The position numbers were made by a program, and so were the translations under genes. The notes below the pieces were generated by a model that was not told where the DNA came from, did no database searches, and saw only the letters and a program-made list of their open reading frames with translations. Shown here one piece after another: positions 1 through 6,058 of a DNA stretch of 6,058 nucleotides (position 1 is its first letter; the number at the start of each line of letters is the position of its first letter). The stretch is from Oscillibacter sp. (GTDB taxonomy: Bacteria > Bacillota > Clostridia > Oscillospirales > Oscillospiraceae): assembly GCA_014799855.1 (NCBI GenBank), contig JAAVHG010000107.1, positions 1 through 6,058 of the forward strand, written 5' to 3'.

Positions 1-2
1 AT

Positions 3-170
3 GCATCGGCAAAGACCGAAATCCAAAGAATATTTGCAGAACACAAGGGGCGTTATGGTTATAGACGAATCACCGCTGAACTGCAAAACAGAGGATTTCA
101 CCGCAATCACAAGGTGGTAGCGCCGAGGCCACAGAGAAAAACCTTAGAAGAAGCAAAATGCTTCCTCTGA
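3..170 (+). pseudogene. IS3-family transposase OrfB fragment (truncated)
   Basis: The reading frame is open from the window edge to a TGA at 168-170. Its first part reads EIQRIFAEHKGRYGYRRIT followed by AELQNRGFHRNHKVV. This is the well-known stretch of IS3-family (IS150-like) OrfB just before the DDE integrase core, where the family normally continues with something like QRLM. Here the match stops after HKVV, at about base 120. The next 17 codons are unrelated and run through the left arm and loop of a terminator hairpin, and the stop codon lies in its right arm. The catalytic DDE residues are therefore missing and the copy cannot encode an active transposase. The 5' part lies outside the window, so its full extent is unknown. 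Family assignment is strong; the remnant status is inferred from the abrupt loss of similarity. Confidence 0.82.
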
Positions 171-177
171 GGTTTTT
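137..177 (+). terminator. Strong intrinsic terminator hairpin after the transposase remnant
   Basis: An 18-base left arm (137-154) pairs with an 18-base right arm (160-177) around the 5-base loop AAAAT. Two positions are G-U rather than Watson-Crick pairs. The right arm ends in a run of T residues (173-178), as expected for rightward termination. The left arm begins with five A residues, so it could also act leftward. The truncated transposase frame ends inside it, so the hairpin probably belonged to whatever gene stood here before the rearrangement, or to the end of the element. Confidence 0.75.
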
Positions 178-179
178 TC

Positions 180-217
180 TTTTGGGCAAAACCTGAGTAT
201 ACCGAAGATGCCCAAAA
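180..217. repeat. Perfect 9-bp inverted repeat
   Basis: TTTTGGGCA at 180-188 is matched by TGCCCAAAA at 209-217, with a 20-base spacer. It sits directly downstream of the terminator in the gene-free stretch. It could be a second hairpin in read-through RNA or a leftover of mobile-element DNA. No function can be assigned. Confidence 0.5.
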
Positions 218-224
218 CCCTTGG

Positions 225-248
225 AAACAGAGGCTTTTGCCTTTGTTT
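225..248. repeat. Short hairpin in the gene-free stretch
   Basis: AAACAGAGGC (225-234) and GCCTTTGTTT (239-248) form a 10-bp stem with one mismatch around a TTTT loop. The right arm is T-rich but no clear T run follows, so this is at best a weak terminator. It is the third inverted repeat in a row between the transposase remnant and asnS. Confidence 0.45.
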
Positions 249-256
249 ACCCCTGC

Positions 257-288
257 GAAAGTGAACACAGCGGTATTGTCCACTTTTC
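257..288. repeat. Inverted GAAA(A)GTG(G/A)ACA repeat, possibly insertion-sequence end
   Basis: GAAAGTGAACA (257-267) and TGTCCACTTTTC (277-288) are inverted copies differing by one base and one single-base gap, separated by 9 bases. A TGTCCACTTTT-type motif resembles the termini of some IS3-like elements as I remember them. With the transposase remnant upstream, this may mark an element end. The partner end is not in the window, so this remains a suggestion. No gene was found in 171-455. Confidence 0.35.
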
Positions 289-355
289 ATAGTGCGGTGC
301 ACATACATAACCGAGGGTTAAAACCCGCCTTTTTTGTAAAAACCACCCTACCCTC

Positions 356-384
356 TTGTAAAAGCCGGGAAACCAGTGTACAAT
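356..384 (+). promoter_or_regulatory. Predicted sigma-A promoter of asnS-mscS
   Basis: A -35 box TTGTAA (356-361) and a -10 box TACAAT (379-384) are separated by exactly 17 bases. Transcription would start near 391, giving a leader of about 65 bases before asnS. That is too short for a T-box, the tRNA-sensing leader often found before Firmicute synthetase genes, and no T-box signature is seen. Confidence 0.75.
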
Positions 385-405
385 AGATAAACCGTGAAAA
401 TTTTT

Positions 406-436
406 GGCTCCGGCCCCTATTTCCCCGCCGGACGCC
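406..436 (+). promoter_or_regulatory. Hairpin in the asnS 5' leader
   Basis: GGCTCCGGC (406-414) pairs with GCCGGACGCC (427-436), with one bulged base and a 12-base C-rich loop. It ends 7 bases before the ribosome binding site (AGGTGA and GAAGGA, 444-453). It has no T run and so is not a terminator. It may stabilise the 5' end of the message or modulate translation; no known regulatory RNA is recognised. Confidence 0.4.
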
Positions 437-455
437 AGAGGATAGGTGAAGGAAT

Positions 456-1850
<1,395 letters not shown>

Positions 1851-1853
1851 GCC

Positions 1854-2663
1854 ATGAACGAGATCTCCGCCGCCGTACAGGGATTTTTCCAGTCTATTTC
1901 CCTGACAGCGATGGTCAACACGGCCATTTTGCTGGTCATTGCCCTGGTGGTGGTCCGCCTTCTGCTGAAAATTTCCGGCCGGATTCTCTCCCGGTCCCAT
2001 CTGGACCAGCGGATGCGGAAAATCGTTTTCCGCGCCCTGAAAATCGGCCTGTATCTGGTCACGGCCATCATCGTGATCACCAACCTGGGCGTGGATATCT
2101 CCTCCCTGGTAGCCCTGCTGTCAGTCCTCTCTCTGGGAATCACCCTGGCGGCGGAGGACGTGCTGGCCAATATGGCCGGGGGGCTGGTGATTTTCGCCTC
2201 CCACCCCTTTGCCCTGGGAGACTATATCGAGGTGTCCGGCGCGGTGGGAACGGTGGATGAGATCACCCTCAACTATACTAAGCTGATCACGCCCGACGGC
2301 CAGCTGGTGATGCTGCCCAACAAGACCATGGCGGATTCCCAGATGACCAACTACACCGCCTCCGGCCGCCGCCGGGTGACGCAGGTCATCTGCGCCGCCG
2401 ACAGCGCCTCTACGGAGACGGTGAGGGCCGCCTGTCTCCAGGCGGTTGCGGCCACGGAAGACGTGCTGGCCGACCCGCCGCCCATGGTGGTTCTCTCCGG
2501 GTACAAGACCGGCGGCATAGAATATACGGTCTACTGCTGGACAGAGCCCGCCAACTTCTTCGCGGCGCGGTGCGCCCTGGCGGAGCATCTGCGGGACGCC
2601 TTCGCCCAGGCGGGGGTGGAGATAACCTACGACCATCTGAACGTACACATCCGGCAGGACTGA
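1854..2663 (+). CDS. Small MscS-family mechanosensitive ion channel
   Basis: A 269-residue inner-membrane channel of the MscS type, which opens under membrane tension to release solutes on osmotic downshock. Transmembrane helix 1 is about 19-39 and helix 2 about 60-79. The pore-lining helix 3 is about 84-115, rich in small residues (LSLGITLAAEDVLANMAGG). The cytoplasmic beta domain follows (HPFALGDYIEVSGAVGTV, 117-134), with the family's PN motif at PNKTM (155-159). An alpha/beta domain ends at about 262. Length and domain order match E. coli MscS. The ATG lies 3 bases after the asnS stop with no visible Shine-Dalgarno sequence, so translation is probably coupled to asnS. An internal ATG at codon 20 lacks a ribosome site too and would remove part of helix 1. 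A hairpin and then a strong terminator follow. Confidence 0.93.
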   Translation: MNEISAAVQGFFQSISLTAMVNTAILLVIALVVVRLLLKISGRILSRSHLDQRMRKIVFRALKIGLYLVTAIIVITNLGVDISSLVALLSVLSLGITLAAEDVLANMAGGLVIFASHPFALGDYIEVSGAVGTVDEITLNYTKLITPDGQLVMLPNKTMADSQMTNYTASGRRRVTQVICAADSASTETVRAACLQAVAATEDVLADPPPMVVLSGYKTGGIEYTVYCWTEPANFFAARCALAEHLRDAFAQAGVEITYDHLNVHIRQD

Positions 2664-2670
2664 CCTGCCG
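2652..2670. repeat. 7-bp hairpin spanning the mscS stop codon
   Basis: CGGCAGG (2652-2658) and CCTGCCG (2664-2670) are perfect inverted copies. The 5-base loop ACTGA contains the TGA stop of the channel gene. It precedes the main terminator and has no T run on the + strand. It may be an accessory 3'-end structure. Confidence 0.45.
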
Positions 2671-2682
2671 CAAAAAACACAA

Positions 2683-2717
2683 AGCCCGGCCCCGGAGCCA
2701 TGCTCCGGGGCCGGGTT
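2683..2717. terminator. Bidirectional intrinsic terminator between convergent genes
   Basis: A perfect 14-bp GC-rich stem (2685-2698 with 2702-2715) closes on the 3-base loop CAT. Two further outer pairs (A-T and G-U) extend it to 16 bp. Downstream on the + strand the sequence is only moderately T-rich (TTATCCTTGTTT). On the - strand it is followed by TTTGTGTTTTTTG, a better U tract. It can serve both mscS from the left and the DUF1576 gene from the right, whose stop lies at 2736. Confidence 0.85.
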
Positions 2718-2735
2718 ATCCTTGTTTGAAGCGCG

Positions 2736-4220
2736 TTACTCCCCAAACGGGTCCGCCGGCTCCTCTACTGGTTCCACGGCGTGGCCGGCGGCTTTCGCCT
2801 CCTGCCCCACTTCCATGGCGGCGGTCCTCAGCAGCTGGCGGACGACCTGCTCATCCCGCCGGAACAGCCGCTTTAAAAAGGCCAGGGTCCATTTTTCCCG
2901 CAAGCCCCACTGGTTCACATCCGCGGGTTCACTGGCCTCGAACAGCTCGTAGTAATCGTGCTCCTGCAAATGGGGACGGCGGTGGCGGGCAATCGCGGTG
3001 ATAGTGGGGTACAGGACGATGGCGATAAGGCCTCCGGAGAAGCCGTTGTTATAGAGGTTCAAGCCCGCCACAGGCCCGCCGGTCTGCAAAACCAGGGCCG
3101 AGTGGATAAACCCCGCCAAAATCCCGTAGGGCCAGCCGAAGTGGCCGGATATGGGCGCGAGGCAGGTGCCAAACAGTCCTGCCAGCTGAAGGGCGGGATA
3201 GTCCGGCGTGTAGTGCATGCCATAGGCCCCCAGATACACCCCCAGCATAACGGGGATAATGTTGAAGGCGTTTTTACCGAAGGCGGAGAAGCCCATGATG
3301 GTGAAAATTCCACCCACCGTGGGCCCGTTCAGTTGCCCGCCTACTAAGAGGATGTAAAGCATTCCGATAATGCCGTTGACGCCGATATTCACCAGCACCG
3401 GCCCAGCGCCGAACATACGGAGATAGTCGCTGGGGGCCCGGCCTGTGGTGTCGGAGAGGATGATCCAATACCGGGACCAGACGGTTTTCGCCGGCATATC
3501 CGTGCCAAAAGAGCCGAAGAGAATAAAGCTGGCGCAGGCCAAAGACAACAGAACCATAAAGATCCCGCCCTGATAGTCCTCCCAGTACAGGGCGGTGGTG
3601 GGCTTATCGCCAAAAGCGGTGAGAATCGGCACCACCATCATGGCGAACAATCCGCAGGCAAAGCCCATGTTATACAAGTTCATGCCGTTTTGGATGCGGT
3701 ATGTATAGGCGGAGAGGGGCGGCAGGATGAAACCCACCACCAGGCCCACCGCAATGCCCAGGGGGAGGCTGGCGTGGATGCTGCCCAGGGCCATGTAGCT
3801 GACCAGGGGAGACAGGGCCGTGGCCAGCAGGGCAACGGACGCGTGCTTGGAAAAGGGCTCCTTCTGGTACTTGGCGTAAAGCCAAGTGCCCAGGATGATG
3901 GGCCAGGTATTGAACAGGTTTTTTCCGAACATGGCGAAGCCGGCCATAAGGCCCATCTCCGCAATGGTAAAGCCGTTGTAAGGGTCTCCGGAGAACTTGA
4001 TGATGCAGATGGAAATCATCATCAACAGCCCAGAGTTCACCAGCGCCGCTCCGACGCCGCCGATGAGCACATAGTCCGTGATCAGCAAATCCTGCATGGT
4101 GACGATGCGGATCATTCCCCTCAGGATGCTGGCCGGCCCGTCCAGAGCAAAGCCAATCAGTATCATGAGCGACGACACCAGAATCGTTCCCCAGAAAATC
4201 CCCTCGTAACGGTTTTTCAA
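2736..4220 (-). CDS. DUF1576-family polytopic membrane protein with a tandem internal duplication
   Basis: A 494-residue integral membrane protein recognised as DUF1576 from its FGKN and NLYN signatures; no biochemical function is known to me. The start is a TTG at 4218-4220, 7 bases after a GGGGG-rich ribosome site. The open frame extends upstream to 4376, but that region holds the promoter and hairpins and is not membrane-like. Numbered from the TTG, the protein has two homologous halves, about 49-203 and 265-410. Both contain DY..(hydrophobic)..LVN.G, then a GF..FGKN.FN block (94-104 and 310-320), then G.NLYN.GF..GL (179-191 and 386-398). A non-membrane, charged C-terminal tail of about 80 residues (from about 413) probably faces the cytoplasm. 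The two-fold repeat suggests a pseudosymmetric transporter or channel, which is inference only. It has its own promoter and a structured leader. Confidence 0.85.
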   Translation of the reverse strand: MKNRYEGIFWGTILVSSLMILIGFALDGPASILRGMIRIVTMQDLLITDYVLIGGVGAALVNSGLLMMISICIIKFSGDPYNGFTIAEMGLMAGFAMFGKNLFNTWPIILGTWLYAKYQKEPFSKHASVALLATALSPLVSYMALGSIHASLPLGIAVGLVVGFILPPLSAYTYRIQNGMNLYNMGFACGLFAMMVVPILTAFGDKPTTALYWEDYQGGIFMVLLSLACASFILFGSFGTDMPAKTVWSRYWIILSDTTGRAPSDYLRMFGAGPVLVNIGVNGIIGMLYILLVGGQLNGPTVGGIFTIMGFSAFGKNAFNIIPVMLGVYLGAYGMHYTPDYPALQLAGLFGTCLAPISGHFGWPYGILAGFIHSALVLQTGGPVAGLNLYNNGFSGGLIAIVLYPTITAIARHRRPHLQEHDYYELFEASEPADVNQWGLREKWTLAFLKRLFRRDEQVVRQLLRTAAMEVGQEAKAAGHAVEPVEEPADPFGE

Positions 4221-4271
4221 CGCGTTTCCCCCTTCTTGCCTCCCAGTTGGAAGCGGCCGTATGCGATATAA

Positions 4272-4333
4272 CCAGCAAAACCGAAAAACGGCGGGCGGTG
4301 AGCCCGCCGCCCCGCAAAGCGCGGGTTTGCTGG
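4272..4333 (-). promoter_or_regulatory. Structured 5' leader: three-way junction containing an intrinsic terminator
   Basis: Read on the - strand, the RNA can form three stems. P1 is CCAGCAAA with TTTGCTGG (4326-4333 with 4272-4279). P2 is CCCGC with GCGGG (4321-4325 with 4311-4315). P3 is CGGCGGGC with GCCCGCCG (4302-4309 with 4289-4296), with loop TCACC. P1 and P2 are adjacent, one base separates P2 from P3, and nine bases including five U residues link P3 to P1. P3 plus the U tract (4284-4288) is an intrinsic terminator. The 5' arm of P2 can alternatively pair with the GCGGG inside the 5' arm of P3, which would destroy the terminator. It lies just downstream of the predicted transcription start and about 50 bases before the TTG start. 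It matches no riboswitch class I recognise. It could instead simply end the znuA-GNAT transcript. Confidence 0.6.
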
Positions 4334-4340
4334 CTATGGA

Positions 4341-4365
4341 TACGTTTATTATAGGGTATAACGTA
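4341..4365. repeat. Inverted repeat over the DUF1576 -10 region, candidate operator
   Basis: TACGTT (4341-4346) and AACGTA (4360-4365) are perfect inverted copies separated by 13 bases. The pair encloses the -10 box and the likely start of transcription. This is a plausible place for a repressor to bind. The arms are short and A+T-rich, so chance is possible; no regulator gene is nearby in the window. Confidence 0.35.
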
Positions 4366-4376
4366 CGCACAGGCAA
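4348..4376 (-). promoter_or_regulatory. Predicted sigma-A promoter of the DUF1576 gene
   Basis: On the - strand, a -35 box TTGCCT (4371-4376) and a consensus -10 box TATAAT (4348-4353) are separated by exactly 17 bases. Transcription would start near 4341, about 8 bases before the first stem of the structured leader. The leader to the TTG start is about 120 bases. The promoter lies between the GNAT stop (4427) and the leader. Confidence 0.75.
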
Positions 4377-4426
4377 GGAAAACTTGTGTGGTTCCGGGTA
4401 TTTCAGACAAAATTTTTACGGTTTGT

Positions 4427-5032
4427 TCAAAAATCCTCAGTCAGTTTTGCCAGATACTGGTACTGCTCCTCCGGCAAAGCCGCTTTCAGCGCCGCCATGG
4501 CCTGGCCGTATTGGTTGGTATAGTGGGAAAAGGTATCCGTCCGCTGTATCCGGAAGCCCATGGAGCCGTAAAGGAAAACCGCCTGCCAGCTCCACGGCTG
4601 GGTGTGGATATATACAGGAAACTCCCCGTTTTCCCAAAAAATATCCATAACCGCCCGGCACAAGGCCCTGCCCAGCCCCCGGCGGCGGTGTGCCTCGTCC
4701 ACAATCAGCCAGTGGAGAGACGGAACCCAGCCGTCCCCCCGCCGGTCCTTCCAGGCGATGCAGGAGCCCACCACATTGCCGTCCCTGCCGCGCAGAAATC
4801 TGACCCGCTTTTCGCAGACGGTCAAATCCTCCATATAGGCGGCGGTGAAATAGGCCTCCGCCTGCTCCACAGAGTCGAAATCTCCGGCGGCAAACTCCAA
4901 TTCCGCCCACGCCCGCTCATCGCCCCGGCGGTAAGGCGTGATGGAAAAGCCCTCCGGCAGGACTGCGGCTTCCGGCTGGTAATCCCGGCATTTCAAGATC
5001 AGGTTATAGAATGGTATGCTGCGGTCCGGCAT
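4427..5032 (-). CDS. GNAT-family N-acetyltransferase
   Basis: A 201-residue cytoplasmic protein with the Gcn5-related acetyltransferase fold, expected to move an acetyl group from acetyl-CoA to an amine; the substrate is unknown. Motif A, which binds the CoA pyrophosphate, is LHWLIVDEAHRRRGLGRAL at about 106-124, with R116-x-x-G119-x-G121 fitting the (Q/R)xxGx(G/A) rule. Motif B is about 141-160 and ends YGSMGF. An N-terminal segment of about 27 residues precedes the first GNAT strand (GFSITPYRRGDERAW), longer than in minimal GNATs. The ATG at 5032 has an AAGGGAG ribosome site. It begins 18 bases after the stop of the ZnuA-like gene, so the two are probably co-transcribed and the Fur-type site may control it too. 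No clear terminator lies directly after it; the first candidate is the hairpin at 4289-4309. Confidence 0.9.
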   Translation of the reverse strand: MPDRSIPFYNLILKCRDYQPEAAVLPEGFSITPYRRGDERAWAELEFAAGDFDSVEQAEAYFTAAYMEDLTVCEKRVRFLRGRDGNVVGSCIAWKDRRGDGWVPSLHWLIVDEAHRRRGLGRALCRAVMDIFWENGEFPVYIHTQPWSWQAVFLYGSMGFRIQRTDTFSHYTNQYGQAMAALKAALPEEQYQYLAKLTEDF

Positions 5033-5050
5033 GTTTTCTCCCTTCCCCTA

Positions 5051-5977
5051 TTACGGCATGTGGGCCCGGAGGGATTCCAGATTGGCCTCCATCAGGGTCA
5101 GATATGTGACCCCCGCGTCCAAATCCGCCTGGGAGACGTTGTGGCAGGAGTGGAACAGGGCGGTCTCCGCCCCGGCGGCTTCGGCGACAGCGTCCGCCAC
5201 TAGGTGGTTGGAGAACTCGATATGCCAGACGGTGGAGAGGTTTTCCGCCCGCACCTTCTCCATCAGATAGGCCATTACCGCCGCCGACGGCTCCGTCTGC
5301 GCCCCGCAGCCGGGAAAGGCGGCGCGGCAGTCCAGGCCGTAGGCCTCCGCGAAATACCGGAGGGGGAAGCGGTCTCCGAACACCATGGTCTTGCAGGGGC
5401 TTTCCGCGAAAAAGGCGGCAAATTCCCGGTCCAGGGCCTCCAATTGCTCCGCGTAATTCTCCGCGTTGGCCCGGTAGGCCTGGGCGTTGGCCGGGTCCAG
5501 CTCCGCTAGGGCCTCCCCCGCCGCGCGGGTGATGGCGGCGGCGTTTTCCGGGTCGGTCCAGACGTGCTCGTCCAGCTCCTCCACCTCTCCCGCCTCGTGG
5601 TGATGGCGGTGGCTCTCGTCCTCTCCCTCTTCCAAAAGCTCCACGCAGTCCATCATCCGGAGAACCCGCCCTGTGGGCTCCGCCGCGTCCAGGACGGTAT
5701 CCACCCAGGCGTCGGACTCGCCGCCCAGATAGAGGAAAAGATCGCAGTCCCGCACTGTCAAAATGTCCGCCGGGGTGGGCTCGTAGGAGTGGCTCTCCGC
5801 GCCGGGAGGCAGCAGCAGCGTCACCTCCGCCAGATCCCCCGCCGCCGCACGGGCGAAGTCGTAGGCGGGGAAGATGGTAGCCGCCACCCGGAGAACCCCG
5901 TCGTCCCCCGGCGGGCTGGCCGGAGCGCAGGCGGTCAGCAGCAGGGCGCACAGCAGCGCCGGAAATAGTCGTTTCAA
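5051..5977 (-). CDS. znuA: ZnuA-like metal ABC transporter substrate-binding lipoprotein
   Basis: A 308-residue extracytoplasmic solute-binding protein of the cluster A-I (zinc/manganese) family, which delivers metal to an ABC importer. The start is a TTG at 5975-5977, 10 bases after a GGAGG ribosome site. The frame is open further upstream, but that part holds the promoter and operator. From the TTG there is a short basic start, a hydrophobic segment and lipobox LTAC with Cys17, so the mature protein is lipid-anchored. The metal-site signature SHSYEPTP has His63. A His-rich loop has His123 and 125-127. DEHVWTDP has His138. The usual third-ligand region reads GDRFPLRYF (201-209) without His, and HSCHNVS (276-282) occurs near the end. 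This variant recurs in Clostridia as I remember it. Zinc is inferred from family and His-rich loop; manganese or another metal remains possible. No permease or ATPase gene adjoins it in the window. Confidence 0.88.
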   Translation of the reverse strand: MKRLFPALLCALLLTACAPASPPGDDGVLRVAATIFPAYDFARAAAGDLAEVTLLLPPGAESHSYEPTPADILTVRDCDLFLYLGGESDAWVDTVLDAAEPTGRVLRMMDCVELLEEGEDESHRHHHEAGEVEELDEHVWTDPENAAAITRAAGEALAELDPANAQAYRANAENYAEQLEALDREFAAFFAESPCKTMVFGDRFPLRYFAEAYGLDCRAAFPGCGAQTEPSAAVMAYLMEKVRAENLSTVWHIEFSNHLVADAVAEAAGAETALFHSCHNVSQADLDAGVTYLTLMEANLESLRAHMP

Positions 5978-5996
5978 GGCCGTCGTTCCTCCAATA

Positions 5997-6011
5997 TGAG
6001 AATGATTTTCA
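5997..6011. promoter_or_regulatory. Fur-family operator (7-1-7 box) upstream of the ZnuA-like gene
   Basis: TGAGAAT-G-ATTTTCA matches the Bacillus-type Fur box TGATAATnATTATCA at 12 of 14 defined positions and the Zur box (TCGTAATnATTACGA) less well. It lies 19 bases upstream of the TTG start, just downstream of the predicted -10 box, where a bound repressor would block transcription. With a metal-binding lipoprotein downstream, Zur or another Fur-family metalloregulator is the likely ligand; sequence alone does not separate them. Confidence 0.7.
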
Positions 6012-6014
6012 AAT

Positions 6015-6043
6015 AGAATAACATAGATCGATGCCAAAGACAA
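6015..6043 (-). promoter_or_regulatory. Predicted promoter of znuA-GNAT
   Basis: On the - strand, a -35 box TTGTCT (6038-6043) is followed after 17 bases by TATTCT (6015-6020). The -10 box is weaker than consensus. Its position directly next to the Fur-type box supports it, because the start site would fall within the operator. Confidence 0.55.
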
Positions 6044-6044
6044 G

Positions 6045-6058
6045 AAAAACCCCGCCTT
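6045..6058 (-). terminator. Half of an intrinsic terminator for a gene beyond the right edge (partial)
   Basis: On the - strand the window begins AAGGCGGGG followed by TTTTT, the usual look of the 3' arm and U tract of a terminator. The 5' arm would lie outside the window. If so, the ZnuA-like gene is first in its transcript and a leftward gene ends just beyond the edge. The pairing arm cannot be seen. Confidence 0.35.

Noticed and set aside
315..335. GGGTT-AA-AACCC followed by six T residues as a terminator upstream of asnS
   Set aside because: The stem is only 4-5 bp with a 2-4 base loop, too weak to call, though the T run is real.
385..455. T-box riboswitch before asnS
   Set aside because: The leader is far too short and no T-box sequence or terminator/antiterminator pair is visible.
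4221..4376. N-terminal extension of the DUF1576 protein to an ATG at 4376
   Set aside because: The extension would run through the promoter, inverted repeat and hairpin leader and is not membrane-like. The TTG at 4220 has a much better ribosome site.
4388..5203. A 271-codon + strand frame across the GNAT and ZnuA-like genes
   Set aside because: It overlaps two well-supported genes in antisense and its protein has no family features.
5978..6043. N-terminal extension of the ZnuA-like protein to an ATG at 6043
   Set aside because: It would overlap the Fur-type box and promoter and place 22 extra residues before a standard lipoprotein signal peptide.

Overview
The window most likely comes from a G+C-rich member of the Clostridia, probably an Oscillospiraceae-type gut Firmicute. 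This is an inference from the protein families, clear Gram-positive-style ribosome binding sites, TTG starts, sigma-A-like promoters and a Fur-type 7-1-7 operator. No 16S or other decisive marker is present. The first ~400 bases look visibly more A+T-rich than the rest.

Layout. At the left edge (3-170) is the cut end of an IS3-family transposase OrfB. It stops matching the family after an HKVV motif and runs into a strong terminator hairpin. A gene-free stretch with several inverted repeats follows (137-288), then a good promoter (356-384). That promoter drives asnS (asparaginyl-tRNA synthetase, 456-1850), followed 3 bases later by a small MscS-type mechanosensitive channel (1854-2663). A GC-rich bidirectional terminator (about 2683-2717) separates this rightward pair from three leftward genes.

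The leftward genes, from the right edge inward, are: a zinc/manganese-type ABC substrate-binding lipoprotein (ZnuA-like, 5051-5977) with a Fur-family operator and promoter just upstream; a GNAT acetyltransferase (4427-5032) 18 bases downstream of it, probably in the same transcript; and a polytopic membrane protein of the DUF1576 family (2736-4220), built from two tandem copies of one unit, with its own promoter. Both the ZnuA-like and DUF1576 genes appear to start at TTG.

The most interesting item is the leader of the DUF1576 gene. Within a few bases of the predicted transcription start, the RNA can fold into a compact three-way junction. Its third arm is an 8-bp GC stem followed directly by five U residues, i.e. 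an intrinsic terminator. An alternative pairing would break that terminator. This could be an attenuator or riboswitch-like element controlling a membrane protein of unknown function, or simply the terminator of the upstream znuA-GNAT transcript. Other points of note are the non-canonical metal site of the ZnuA-like protein, the absence of adjacent permease and ATPase genes, and the two-fold repeat in the DUF1576 protein. No CRISPR array, tRNA, rRNA or defence system was seen.
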